Notes: a model not told the origin generated them from the letters alone. DNA of 64,000 nucleotides from Cycas panzhihuaensis (GCA_023213395.1 CM041465.1:252442561-252506560); one strand, 5' to 3'; positions 10,131 through 25,333 are shown, counted from the stretch's first letter. Made by a program: numbers and translations.

Positions 10131-11560
10131 TGCCTAGCAGAAGTCCAGATACAAGATCTAACTTTACTACTAGTATCAGGGTAGTATTGTTGTTGCATAA
10201 GATACCGTACTATATCACCATACCACTCATTGTTGATGAGTGGATGGGGAGGAACATCCTGAATAGTCAAGATGGACTCATCAGGGAGGGAATCGTCGAC
10301 GGGGGTATCAAGCGAGTTAGGAATAAGGGCGTCTGCGAGTTGCTCAGCCACTACCATTCCCTTCTTTGATTTTCAGTTAACGATATGAAGGTCAAACTCT
10401 TGAAGCAGGATGGCCCAACGGCCAACCCTACCCGTTAAGTCTGAACGAGTAAGTAAGTATCGCAAGGGATCGAACTAGACGATCGCCTTGGTGGTGTTGC
10501 CAAGAAAGTAATGTCTAAACTTCTTAGTCGCATGGACCAAGGAGAGACATTCCTTCTCAGTAGGAGAGTAGTTAAGTTCAGTAGCCACAAGAGTGTGACT
10601 GATGAAATAAATGGCCCTCTCGACTCCTGAGTCATCCTCCTAGGCCAACATAGTGCCTGTGGACTCGCTACCACCAAGGTATAAAGAATGAAGGACCTAT
10701 CAAAGCGAGGAGGCACCAATATAGGAGCGGAAGCGAGGGCTTCCTTAAGTCCTTTGAAGGCTTGTTGGGTCTTGTTATGCCAAACAAAGGGGGCTTCCTT
10801 CTTCAATAGGTTCGTAAGGGGTTTGGCACTCACGGTGAAGTCTGCCAAGAAGTGCCTAAGGAAACCAAGCCTACCTAGAAATGACTTGATCTGTAATTGG
10901 GTTCTAGGAGGCGGCATGTCAAGGATTACCTTGACCTTGTCAGGGTCAATCTGGATCCCTTGTTTTGACATAAGAAATCCAAGGAGTTTGCCAGAGATAA
11001 CAGCAAATATACATTTGAGCTGTTCAGTTAACGTGATACTTCAAGATCGCATGAAGATAGCCCACAAGTCAAAGGGATGATGGGCCCTAGAACGTGAGAG
11101 ACCCATCATGTCATCCATGAAAACCTCCAAGGTGTTATTGATGAGGTCATGGAAGATGAAATGCATCGCTCTTTGGTAAGTAGTGCCTGTATTCTTAAGA
11201 CTAAAGGGCATTACCTTATAGGTAAAGGTACCTGCTGTGGTGGTGAAGGTCGCCTTGTGGCGGCCTTTAGGAGATATCCGATCTAGTTGTAGCCAGAGAA
11301 ACTATCCATCAAGGACATAACTTCAAATCCAATGGTTCGATCAATGATTTGATCGATGAAAGGGAGTGGAAAATTATCCTTAGGATAAGCATTGTTAATG
11401 TCATGGAAATCGATGTATATACGGATGGTCCCGTTCTTTTTAGCAATGGGGACAATGTTGGATACCCACTTGGGGTAATCAATAGAGGTGATAAGTCTAT
11501 TATCCAATAGCTTTTCAACCACCATCTTAATGGTGGCTGAGAGCTTAGGGTGAAGAGGAC
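10131..11560 (-). pseudogene. Reverse transcriptase and first RNase H of element A
   Basis: RT fingers: DYPKWVSNIVPIAKKNG and PKDNFPLPFIDQIID, then MSLMDSFSGYN. The catalytic box reads VFMDDMMGLSR, that is F-M-D-D in place of the common Y-x-D-D. The connection is IQIDPDKVKVILDMPPPRT and FLGRLGFLRHFLADF. RNase H begins FDRSFILYT and continues [26 protein letters not shown] and the tether ending at WYGDIVRYLMQQQ. The order RT, RNase H, integrase is that of Ty3/gypsy. Stops and shifts occur near 10640, 10980 and 11270. The closest family I recognise is Tat/Ogre, from the YPKWVSN...PKD.FPLP.ID style and the large size. Confidence 0.87.
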
Positions 11561-12560
11561 GCTACTTCTGGCACACGGGGCAGGCGCCAGGAATGGTAGT
11601 GAGATTATGAGTAATAATGGAGGGGTCAATTCCCTTCATGTTAGAATAATCCTATGCAAAGACATCCTAAAACTCCTGGAACAAAAGGGAATACTCCTTT
11701 ACCTCATCACGAGAGCATTCCATCCTAACCTTAATGACCTTGCTAGGGGCCAAGACTATGTCCTAGGTTGCCCCCATGCACATGGCATTCCCCTCCTTGA
11801 AATAGAGAGGGGCAAGGTCAACAAGAAGAGATGGAATAAGGGATGGGATTGGGTCAGCGAGTGTGTACCTAATCGCAAGGATCTTCTAGTGGCTGCCTAT
11901 AGTGACCGAAGGCGTTAGGCGCGAAGCCCACTAGGTGCTCGAGCAAGGCTTCATCATCTTCGAAGTAATCCACCCCATGGATGACCTTACTCCAAATAGA
12001 TGAAGTGCTAGAGGAAGTGGGGACAACGGGACCGTGATGTCGTTGGGTTACCCATCTTTCTCAGGAGACTCTAGGAGAGAGTCTCAAGGCCCTCGAAGGA
12101 GCAAAAGGGAGTTCCTCGAAACCATCACCTGTGGGGGGTGATGAAGAGGAAGAACCAATCACGGATGAGTCAATACGAGTGATGACATGTGACACAGAAG
12201 AGTGGCTAGTCTCACCAATGAGAGAGGTTCTAGATGGGGATCTAGAACGGGATGAGCGCAACCTACTAGTATAGAGGAAAGAAACGGGGTGAAGACAATC
12301 CTCATCCTCGTCGTGAGACTCGTCGTCACTAAACGAGATGAGGTACCCATAGCTCCCAACGCCAATAGGAGCGAAGCGTGTGAGACTAGGAGAAGAAGAT
12401 GCGGGATCTTCTTTGGTGTGAGATGGATTAGGTTCACCAATGGAGCAAGTCGAGGCATGAATATAAGGGCCTTGGCTTGCTTGATTAATGTGGATGAGTT
12501 TGTTTGGTGTGGGCATTCATAAGAAATAACCTCATTCGCTCATCATGTATTTAATTTAAG
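11561..12560 (-). pseudogene. Protease-RT linker of element A pol
   Basis: This long linker is hydrophilic and rich in Ser, Pro and acid (ISFSDDESHDEDED, SSSSSPPTGDGFEELP), then a stretch with HGVDYFEDDEALLEHL-like sequence, then a part leading into RT. Element C has the same linker as one open frame of 269 codons. I recognise no catalytic motif. It is probably a disordered spacer of the polyprotein, and its length adds to the unusual size of this pol. Confidence 0.6.
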
Positions 12561-12990
12561 TTGCCCCAGAGGGTTGAACACATAGCTCCCTTCCGTCAAG
12601 CCATGGTCGACCTAAGAGGAAGTTGTAGTCGACATCGACATCGATGACTACAATATCGGCGAGGACGCCTTACCTCGAGAGTGAGCTGGATCACGGCTGC
12701 ATCCCAATGGGGTCTTTTCACTACAGTCATAGCCTTGGCATCGCCATGGAATAGGTTCCAAGGTGGAAATACCAAGCTCTTGCATAACACGAAGGGCATG
12801 GCATTCACTAAGAACCGTTGTCGATAACAGTCCTTCGCAAGGTACAGTTGGGTGTATCAATGGTAATGGTGAATGGGAAGTTCCACTGATATTCCCTTTT
12901 ACATGCAGGAGGAAGGTCCTTAGGATCAAATAATAAGTTCATGACTTTGGGTGACACCCAAAGTGTGGATGGGTGCGTCATTTGATCCTA
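12561..12990 (-). pseudogene. Retropepsin-like protease of element A
   Basis: FPFTITIDTPN and CTLRR lead to IDNGS, the active-site turn, then a one-base shift before NAMP. The second conserved block is IVVIDVDVDYNFLLGRPWLDG, the flap-distal DYN.LLGRPW signature of gypsy proteases. D-N-G instead of D-S/T-G is shared by copies C and (as D-N-S) E, so it is ancestral. To my knowledge it is also usual in Ogre-type elements. The enzyme would cut the Gag-Pol polyprotein. Confidence 0.78.
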
Positions 12991-14880
12991 AAGCTTCCAA
13001 AGGAGGGACCGTTGCTCGGGGCAACTCCTCAAAACATCCATCAAGGACATTCCCGCAGTGACAGTATGGAGTTTGTTAACGATGGAGAAAGGCTTACCCT
13101 TTGCAGTAGGTTGGGCAAGTGCCCTTCGAAAATCATAATGACCAGGATGCACGGGAATGGCCTTGGGAAAAAGAGGCACTTCCAGAGGAGGGTTCTCTGG
13201 AAGAGGATCAGAAGGAGTAGAAGAAGAAGCATCAGTTGCTTCTTTAGTGGCTTGAGACCAAGTAAAGGCATACAAAGGAGTAGCCTCAAGCATTTGGATC
13301 ACATTCTTTCCCTTATTCTGGGACTGCGAAGGTGAAGGAGTGTGTTGGTTAGGAGAACATGAGGGAGAGGACGAATCCAAGGTGCCCTTCCCTTTATCGC
13401 GAGAAGGACGGTAATTCGGTGATCTTCCTGCTCGTTGTTTTTAGATTGAGTGTTAGGATCACATTCCCCATGTTTGGGGAATGGATCCTTCCGAATCGTT
13501 GATCTAGGTTAGGCCTTGAGGCACGTTTAGGGAGGAGTCATATCGAGGGGCATCCTTGGGATGCTGGGCCCTACAACGTGACTCATCGTGAAAGTACTCC
13601 CCATGAATAGAGCACCACTTCTTCTCAAGCAAAGGATCTGTCTTCCTTGCTTAAGAGGGATGGGCATTTCTATTCCTGGCGAGGGGAGCTTGGGTAGCTT
13701 GTTGAATTTGTTTGTTAGAAGTTGGGGATGAAGGAGCTTGTAATTTGAGTTCCTTCATCATACGTTCAAATGAATGTATAGCAGATGTGAGCGAATCTAA
13801 GGTCTTCTCAATTGGATGAGAAGAAGACCTAGAAGATTATTGCAGTTTAGTATCCTTGATTGGAGGTGGTGCCTCACATCATTGTGAGGGCTTAAGAGGC
13901 TTCTTGAGTCCAGCCTAGATCTCAATAGCCTCGATCACTAAGCACTTTGCAATCGCGGAGTCGCACACCATAGCAGGTCCATACCATAAGCTAGAATATT
14001 GTTCCCTTTACCCTGCCCCCAAGGTTGAGAGATATAACCTGGGGGTATGTAAAGGGAAGAACCACTAGGTTGGTTTTAGAGATATGTGGGAGTGGGTCCC
14101 ACATGACTAGTGGCTGAAGAGCTAGTAGGACCTGTAGGCCTACTAGGGAACGCATGCGCCACATTAGAGAATGGCACGTTAGCTTGACTAGGAAAGGGTA
14201 TGCTCACCCCCAACTGAGGGAAAGATATACCACGGGAGGGTCCTGAAGAACTAGGACCATAACGAGGGATAGAAGGCGCAACACTCATCCCTAAGGTTGG
14301 TGTAGGAATGGAACGGGATAAACGCATTAGAACGAAAGGGTTACTCATAGTAGGAGGGGTAAGTGTGGATGAAGAAGGTGGTAAAGGAACGGATGAAGAA
14401 GACGCTCCACCACGCAAAACATCTTCAAACCACTTGGGACGCAATTGAAGACGAGCCGCTTGAAAGCACTCGCTAATAGCTTTGACCACGTCAGTGGGAG
14501 GGGTATCTACGTGACTATAAGAGGTGGATGGGACCTCGAATGATGTAGACCCCTCAGGGCGCTCCTCGTAAGAATCATCAATCGAATGGTGGACCTCAAG
14601 AGAAAGGTGTCTCTACTACATGGGTAGAAGGATGATGTCGAGGGGTGATGTTGGTCGTCTGGGTAGAAAAGAGGATCTTCACCCTCTTGGGTGGATCCTG
14701 GAATGGATGCAGGGAATTCATGAGTTCCCGATGCAAGTGCATGATAGGCCTAATCGGAAGGGTATCCTTCCATGGTCGAATCAGAATCCGACGATGGAAG
14801 AGGACGATACCCAGGATCTTCTAACAATGGAGGCAAACCACGTAAGCAATGAGAAAAGCATCACATACAAAGCTTACCAA
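12991..14880 (-). pseudogene. Gag of element A, capsid core deleted
   Basis: The N-terminal part reads SDSDSTMEGYPSD, then ASG.HEFPAS, FEVPSTSYSHVDTPP and ECFQAARLQLRPKWFEDVLRGG. A Ser/Pro-rich segment follows (14076-14489). The capsid core seen in element C (FHDLFHSTKTTFPEELRRD and neighbours) is absent: around 13970 the sequence jumps from KCLVIEAIEI to the Pro/Gly segment. Downstream is a C-x3-H-x4-H-x4-C knuckle (WCSIHGEYFHDESRC), then a charged tail into protease. Stops include one replacing the residue after YPSD. C also has a stop there, but TGA not TAG, as expected if the original codon was TGG. Confidence 0.75.
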
Positions 14881-15033
14881 CACCTTAGAAGAAGGAAAGA
14901 GTCGTAAGGAGTACACGCTGGGGCTACCCAATGAAGGAGATGAAATGGAAGGAACCACTAGAAGGTAGTAATACCAACAGAAAGGGATGAAGACTAGCTC
15001 CCTTATTGGCAAGTCCTCAAGATGGTCGCCAGT
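14881..15033 (-). other. Leader and primer binding site of element A
   Basis: Reading the minus strand from the LTR end, TGGCGACCATCTTGAGGAC begins two bases inside the LTR edge (15032 leftward). It has the form of the TGGCGACTC...GGGGAC sites common in plant Ty3/gypsy elements. C has TGGCAACCATATTGGGGAC in the same place. The rest is the untranslated leader of gag. The tRNA cannot be assigned by eye. Confidence 0.6.
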
Positions 15034-17889
<2,856 letters not shown>

Positions 17890-17894
17890 ATAGT

Positions 17895-19551
17895 AAAAAT
17901 CTAGTATCGTTGACTATAAACACTAATAGGAGCTTAGGTAAGTGATATGGGGATGAAAAATGCTCACCTAAGAATGAGAAAAGGCCATTAATGTTATGTA
18001 TTAAAAGGCAATAAAAAGGAAGTCATGCATGAGAAGGGCCATTGGCCGAAGTAAATATGATGAAAGTATAAAGGATGGCCATGTCAGTAATGTGGTTACA
18101 AGGAAACAAACATGGGGTGAAATAACACCTGAACGAGGGGGAAGGACTCTTTATATATTTGAGTTTGTTAAGAATCTGGAATTTAGTTTTACCATCACTC
18201 ATAGGATTTTTGTAGAAACACTTTCTGCCACCAATTTTCCCTTTGCCTTCAGGAGATTGCCATAAGAGATTTGGTTATCAGATTGTTAAGCAGATAGAGT
18301 TGTTAGGACTATATCGACATGATGGCCATAGTGCACCTTAATCTATTGAGTGGATCTAATTTATTACTTGTATTTTTTGTATTTTTTATTATGTATTTTT
18401 TATATACAAGTTATGCCTATTTAAGCAAAATGAGACCAAACGAGGCTCATTTAGGGCCCTATTTTAGGCTAGATCAGTATCTTGGTGCCCTAGTCCTAAT
18501 GGACTAGCTTTTGGGCCAAAAAAAGTAATTTTTAATTTGATTTTATAGTTTTAGGTATAGTTTATTATGTATCACAACAAAGTTTCTAGTACCATAGACA
18601 CCATGGTGGTACTACAAATAATCTTAGAAAATACTTACAATACCACAAAAGTATTTACGATACCATAAAGATATTTGCAACACCAAAAATATATCTACAA
18701 TATTGAGATAAATTTATTAATTTTTTTTTGTTTTTCCTCTAAAATTTTTATTAGATTTATTTCTTTAAATTGTTAGTTAGTAGTGGGTAGGCTTTTCAAT
18801 CTTGATAAACTAATTTATGAGACTTTTGTATGCATTTTAGGTCATTATCATGATTGATAATCACACAAATCATAAAAACATAAGTACACTGACGTTGGAC
18901 TTAGTTAATTTGATGATAACATAAGATTGAGAAGTATTGCAAAGGTGTGGACTATTGAGGGTGGTGGCAATGCACCAATACACATTAGATTAGGACCTCC
19001 TAGTGAATATTGTGCCCCAGTGGGATGAGGAGGTAGGTTTTCCATCTACCCAGTATAGGGAATCTAACTATCATAGCTAGTGACATCAGGAGGATCTTAG
19101 GGCTATTAGCGAGAGGAGTACCACCTAAGCCAAGGGTTCTACCCAAGACTAAGGGTGCCCATCGTGTGGCTTTGAGGTATTCTATAGTAAAGGGCACTAG
19201 GACCAGCAAGGAGGGTCCATGAGGAAGATCATGATAGTAATCATTCCTTGAATAAGAAAACTGATCATATTCACCATTTTATTTTAAATATCTTAGTGAC
19301 ACAAGTATCATAAGGTACCTAGAGGTTGAATAGGTGCTATATGTTGATGCAAGGATGTAGAGAGGTTAGACTAGGTGGCCCTCAGAAGGGCCAATATATA
19401 AACCTAGTTGGACTATATCTGAGCAATAAGGTATGGTGGATTCTCTTACTACTCTATTTTATAGTTCTATTTTTTTAATCATTTATGGGGAGTGGGGTCT
19501 ATTGTAAGGCCATAGTCAGTAGCACCCAATAGGCCATTGATCCATAGGTGG
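17895..19551 (-). mobile_element. Host element E, middle piece
   Basis: E continues after element A. Bases 17895-18850 match the divergent spacer of A, B and C. They include an AT-rich TTATATATTT (18151-18160) where the antisense TATA box lies in the others, and the T-rich block at 18360-18410. At 18590-18720 there are about five diverged tandem units of 20-22 bp (TACAATACCACAAAAGTATT type). The first part of E's PMD gene follows. The piece stops at the target GGTGG (19547-19551), where element C begins. Confidence 0.8.
18900..19546 (+). pseudogene. Antisense PMD-like gene of element E, first part
   Basis: The DNA aligns with the start of the PMD gene in element C through the TACACATTAGA and CCCCAGTGGGA blocks. 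Translated, VFHLPSIGNLTIIASDIRRILG corresponds to the HFHLP..EMT.TL.D...LLG signature of the plant mobile domain. Stops and frameshifts are frequent. The gene is cut by element C and resumes at 52807 with the expected next sequence, so the two halves belong to one gene. Confidence 0.65.
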
Positions 19552-22079
19552 TGGAACCACATCTGTGGGATGGTCATATGCTTGACAGGAATTGAGGTGG
19601 TTAACAGCTAATGCTGGGGGTATGGATGAAAACCTATAAGCAAAAGGGAACACCACACAGGGCATCTATGCACCGGAGCGCGAGTTTGGGACCTGTGAAT
19701 GGCGCCTAACTACCTCGAGGTAGCTTTCAAATCTGAGATGGAAGACACACACAGGGGTACCCTAGATGGTCTCAAAGAGGAAAGTCCTCCCACCCTTGGA
19801 TGGCTGGAAGGGAAGAGGAGGAACCCTCGATGGAGAGGTTCCTATGGCGAAGGAAAGTAAGACAAAAGGTTATAGGCAAGGGCCTAAGACAAGCGTAGGC
19901 ATGCTTCCCTAGGCTAATTGGTCTAAAGCAAATCTAACCAAGGAAAGAAATGAAGAAAAGGGGGGCTAAGAGCTACTCTCCCTTTCTCTCTCTCTTTTAT
20001 TCAATAATAAAAGGGCAAGAGAAAAAAAGAACAAGTGTCTTGTGTGCATTCAAGTATGCAAACTAAATAGAATGCAACTCAGGATACTTTCAGGCTAGAT
20101 AGGAGAAAGGGGGAGGAATGCAGTCCTTACTATGCCCTTTTCCTATGAAGAATAAGTACGCAACACAATTATGCAAAGCAAATGCAAGTAGCTAATTTAT
20201 TACCCTTTTTGCTTTTACGTGATCTATTAAACAAATGCAATAGATTCTAGATAAGAGAAAAAAAGGAAAAGGGGTGGATGGAGAGAGACGATGCATACCC
20301 AGGAAGTGTAGCGGTTGATGAAGAACCTCACTTGGGCACAACATATGCCCTCTTGCTTATAGTTGGTGTGTAACCAAAGTTAGTGTGGAAAATAGGGGCT
20401 TCCTTACCTTCCCCATACAAAAGATAAAGCAGAGCAGGAAAAGCAAAAGAAACGAGTAAACGTACCAAGAAACAAGCAAAGCCAAAGGAAAAAGAAGGGT
20501 GAAGGCTTACTGAGAGTCGTACGTTCTTCCTCTTCATGGATGTTGCTTCAGACCTGTATCCACAAGAGTCTTTCCCTTCCAAGAAGGGGATGCAAGATAT
20601 TATATAAGCAAATATATGATATAAATGCTAAAATTTTATATTTTAAGTTAGTGTAACCACTACTAAAAATAATTTTGCTTTCCTCAAGTTAAAACCACGC
20701 ATGCTAAGTAAGAAAGGAAAGGGTAGCCTCAGGATGGCAAAATGCTCTGCTAAAGGCTCTCCACACAGCCTCAAAATACAACAAGGTGAAGGTTATGAAA
20801 CAGTCTATGAGTACCAAATAAGCATAGAGATGAATGATATGGGATATAGGAGAGATGCTTAGATAATAGAGTCGTTATGGACAACGAATCACCACGCAAG
20901 CCTCACCGAAGGCCCAAATGGATACTGGACAAGGTTAGGGACATAGAGAAGGACTAAAAGAAGGGTGTGCAGGCTTAGAATCAGTGCAGGCCTATAATCA
21001 ACATAGGAAGGGCTATGTACGCTAATATCTAGTGCAGGCTTAGATTCCACCCACTCCTAGTTAACTCAAGGAAAGCATGGGTGCAAGAGAGGAAGGAAGG
21101 GAAGGGGTTTACCCTTGGGGAGTAGGTCTAACTGGGATAGATCGTACCTTACTCCTTTCACCCAATCCTTATAAGCCCTCTCTTCACCCAATCCTTATAA
21201 GCCCTCTCCTACAGCTTTCTTGAAGAAAACCAATGGAGAAATGGGAAGGAAATCAAGGTATACAAAGCTAAACATAAGGAAAAGTAACCCTTTCTACAGC
21301 CAAAGGACAAAACAGAAGAAAAACACACTTTCAAATAGGGTCCAATGAGGTAAATATATGTTAAAATATGAAAACAAGATATGGGGTACCTATTGGGCTG
21401 CGTTGAGGGTAGATTTACCCTTACAACCAGTGGAGGAGGGCAGGTCCTACAAGGTTTGTAGGCTATTTCCCAAAGGCAAGTTGTAGAAGGCACTTGTTGG
21501 GTAAAATTGAGGAAGAAGCGAGGAGATCTTGCTTGGAAATGCTTGGAGGAGGATCTCCCACCATGTGACAAAGCTTTTGTAGGTAGATCCTAAGCTATAA
21601 CGGTAGAAAATATAGAGTTACAGTGTACCTATAAAGGAGAGGAGGAAGAGAGCGTATACAAAGATTAGAACATGATGTTTGAGAGCAAAGAGATGTGAAA
21701 TGAAGTACCTTTTGGGATATATACCCATCCTAACCCTAATCAAGCGATTAAGGTTCTGCATGGCGTATAAAAAATAAAGTGCAACAATTGCACCACCAGA
21801 ACTTCACCAGATCAGTAGTAAACTTTGGCAAGATCACAGTAAACTTCATGGTACCCCTTAGATTACAGTAGTGCGAGACCAGAATGCCAAAATGGCAATG
21901 GCCAAGGTTCTGAGAGCCCTAAAAAGAGGTGTCGCAGGCCTAGGAGGGGTCAGCCCTCCTATCCAAGTGGCTAGGATAGTCCGGATGACATGTGAACTAG
22001 GCCAAATGATGCACCAAGAGCTAGAAATCCCAAAAATATCATGATGGGGACATAGGATCAGGGTATGAGCAGATCATAC
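19552..22079 (-). repeat. 3' LTR of element C, first part
   Basis: This matches 43316-45016 followed by 51692-52480. It contains the CACCCTTGGATGGCTGGAAGG core. It ends in CATAC, the target of element B, and resumes at 31440. Open frames inside (for example 21209-21571) also occur, altered, in the partner LTR and have no recognisable product. Confidence 0.9.
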
Positions 22080-24569
22080 TGAAACGCTCCCTGCGAGGCG
22101 GCAATCCTACGTCTAGCAAAGGGATATCAAAACACCATACTGACTAGGCTAGGCATGAGGATCTCACCGCAGACGCCCGCGCGAGCATGTGTTCGTGGAC
22201 CGCAAGGTGCCCGGTTGCTTCAGGTAGCCGCAAAAACGAGGCATTCCTACCTTCTGATGGCCGGAAGGAAATGGAAACCTCGTGACGCCAGGACTTCCCA
22301 AGGTAATGAGAAGGCAATGAGGAGGGCAACAAATCTAACGCGATAGATATGAAGCAAGGTGTGGCCGAGGGTATAACATAAACGGCCTTCTACTCTTATG
22401 TTATGTGAAGTGAAGAAACAAAGGCAGAAAGTAAATATAAAATAAAAGATTATTTTCCTTTTTCTTTATGTTTCTTATCTTTTTACCTATCAAGCAGATG
22501 CAAGAAAGCAAGAATGATATAAGAGGAAACACGAGGAATACCGATCCGGGCTTGAGGTCGGCACGGCTGATCTCGCGAGGTTTCCGCCCTCTTTCTCCTT
22601 TCTCCATGCACGCTGATGCCTGCTGATTTGTGATAAGGGGGTTCACTTACCTCCCCGTGAGCATGCGAAACCAAATGAAATGAAAGGACGAAAAGGAAGC
22701 TCAAAACTAAAAGAGAGAAAATACCGTACGGGAGCTAACCGGCAGTGGGTTCGCTCCACGCGCCACCTCCACCAACGCGATCCTGCAAGAGAATACAAAG
22801 AGCACCTTCCTCTCGAGGGAGAGGCTACAAAATACACAAGGGTATATATGTATATGTACTGCAAACTGAAGTCAACTTAGCTAAACGAACTAAGCTATAT
22901 GTTAAAATGTAGCAAAATGGAAACAAGAGCATATAAGATACTTCTACACTACCAAATGCCGCAAACACACAAAGTGGAGCTGAGTATAGCCTCGGGATGG
23001 CTAGCTTACCCATGGGAGGTCTCCAAAGGGGCCCGGGAAAGGAATGCCAGGTGGTAACAAAGGTGGATGCGGGTTGTCCCAAACCGGTCCAGACACCCTG
23101 ACACAATCTCCTAAACTCCTTCGACTCGTTCCTTAGAACAGCGTGTATGGCAAGGGGAAGAGGACAAGGGACGGAACCCCGCCTATCTCCCTCAAATCCT
23201 CGTGTATGCTTCCTTACTCTAGCTGACTGAGGAAAGAATGGAAGAAGGCTTGGAGAAAGTGAGGGACCCCACAGAAAAACCGGGAAAATGGATTTGGGTC
23301 AAGGTAGGGCTACGAGGCGGCTAAGGCCAATGATAGCTACTTTCATTCAAGGGGTAAAAGCAAAGGGAAAGAAGAGGTGGAATGCTTGACAATAAAAACA
23401 AGGAAAATGCAAGTATGTCCAAGGGTTTGCAAGCAAAAAAGTAAAGGAAATACAAGTAAAAGGAAGAAGAAATGCAAGAAAACACAAAAAAGCAAGTAAA
23501 GCTAAGGGGTACCTTGTGTAGAGAGGTCATGCATGCCTCCTACCACTAGGGACAGCAGCAATGGAGGTCAAATGAAAGCTGATCATGAGTGTTCCTCACG
23601 TAATGTGGGTGGAAGAAGCTCCTAGTAAGTTTGGAGTCGGAAGAGAGTCTTTGGGGTAGCTCCTTTGTTGAAGAAGCCCCTTGAATCTCTGTGCAACTGC
23701 AAGAGGAAGAAAGCTGGTTGTGGAGAGTAGTAGGCGTGAATGGCCCCGCAAAATCCACCGTGGTAGCCTAGTCCCTCCTCGCTGTCAGGCTCGAACTTTT
23801 GATTTCGTGGTCTTTCTTTTGTCTTTGTGGAGAGTTTTTCCTTAGAAGTCTTGGAAAATGAGCTCAAGAATGATGCAAATGAAAGAAAAAAAGGTTTTTA
23901 TCTCTTGTTCATAGTAAGTGAACGTTGGGAACGTTGGGGAACCTCCAATCGTATGGAGCCATGCGGCAGTTCCATGAAAAACATGGAAATCGTCACAGGA
24001 GTTCTCTTTTAAATTTCGACATCATCATGGAAGAACTCACGGCATCAAGAATTCTCGCAGCATCGCTTAGTTTATCGCAGATCAACCTGAAATTAAAAAA
24101 AGAGAAAAATAAAACAGAAAAATTAGGTTCTGAGGTAAGAACAAAGGCTAAACATGAATTACATCAGTTGGGGGAAGGCCCAGGCAGTGGGCAAGTACCC
24201 AAAACAACCCAAAAAGTCCTAACTAAGGATTGAGTTTGACTTAGAAAGGATGGCAACGCAAACGACATGTCGCAACGTGAGCAAGCAAACTAGCAGAGAT
24301 AATCCCGGGAAACTTTGGAGACATCATGGGTGGTCAGACGCTTACACGGGTGTAGCATTCGCTAAGGAATGCCCCACCGTGAGTCGCCATAGTCAAGTCG
24401 TGCTATTAGGCACATGCATTATGAGCAGTGCATAAACAAATGCATGTAGTGCATATGCCAATCAAACTACTCTAAATTACCTTAATTAACATAGGTAAGA
24501 AAAGTAAGAACATATACCTGAACAAACCTGTGTCGATGCGTCTCGAGTCCATTCCCAAGAGCCGGAACA
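22080..24569 (-). repeat. 3' LTR of element B (2490 bp)
   Basis: It reads TG...CA on the element's strand. It carries the TTCTGATGGCCGGAAGG core, and the second half is nearly identical to 29941-31439. Its first part resembles the LTR start at 63533. No gene is supported inside; the frames at 23546-23867 have counterparts in the other LTR copy but in changed phase. Confidence 0.88.
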
Positions 24570-24868
24570 TCGCCTCGCGCAGAGCCTCACTACTAAGCGT
24601 AATGTGATGGCGACGTCACAATCAAAGATATGAGTAGCACATGCATATATATATAAAACAATAAAGAGCAGCACGTGGAACAAGGGCATAAGCGAGTGTC
24701 GTGGCGGAACGCGCGGACAGGGTAGACGGAGACGCGGACAACGTAGGGGCTGCCTGTGTGTCGCCTAAACATCGACCTGAAACTGAAATAAGCAGTAAAA
24801 TGGGATACCCCCGTTGCCAAAGTGCAACGTGAAGTAAGAGGGCATCCAATAAAGTAGAGCAGGCACAT
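24570..24868 (-). other. 3' untranslated region of element B
   Basis: Non-coding sequence homologous to 4497-4910 and 31738-32159, between the LTR and the second RNase H. It contains an ATATATATA run at about 24648. The polypurine tract is weak (minus strand GGCTCTGCGCGAGGCGA). Confidence 0.55.
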
Positions 24869-25333
24869 CTAACTAACAAAGAATCGGAGGCTTGGGCACG
24901 CCGCCAGTGCAAGCCTCAAGGGCGGCTGCCTGTAAGAGGGAGGCGACGCCAAGGACGAGGCGACGAGGTCATAGCCTCGCCGCTGAGGTGCCTTTAATAT
25001 GCCGGATATCCACCGACGAGAAACAAGCCGTAAGAGACCGCAAGCAGACGCAAGGGTTCTCAGATGAGGGCATCGCACCTGGTAAACCTGGGTGAGATGG
25101 GACACCACGACCTGAGAATCGCAAAACAACACAATTGGACCACGATGGAAATGGAGAGCATCAGTAAGGGCTTCAATAATAACCGTGTACTCAGCTTCGT
25201 TATTGGTAGCCTCGGGAAGAAAGACTCCGGAATGTAAGTAATCGTGTCCAGAGGGACTGCGAAGAATCCACGCAGCGGCAGAAGGTCCGGGGTTGCCGCG
25301 ACTTCCACCATCGGTGAAAACGAGAAGGGACAT
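24869..25333 (-). pseudogene. Archaeal-type second RNase H (aRNH) of element B
   Basis: One open frame of 154 codons. MSLLVFTDGGSRGNPGPSAA has the first Asp, PEATNNEAEYTVIIEAL the catalytic Glu, VLFCDSQVVVSHLTQVYQV the second Asp, and GYDLVASSLA matches the EADSLI region with the last Asp. The four acidic residues of the RNase H tetrad (D, E, D, D) are therefore visible. Compared with A and C, the stretch between CPHLRTLA and GYDLV is out of phase, so indels are likely and activity is doubtful. The start Met is at the same place in all four copies, supporting an independent small ORF. Confidence 0.85.

Noticed and set aside
23546-23867. Possible small gene in the LTR of B, with a counterpart at 30425-30759
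   Set aside because: Frameshifted between two nearly identical LTRs; no domain. Best read as non-coding LTR.
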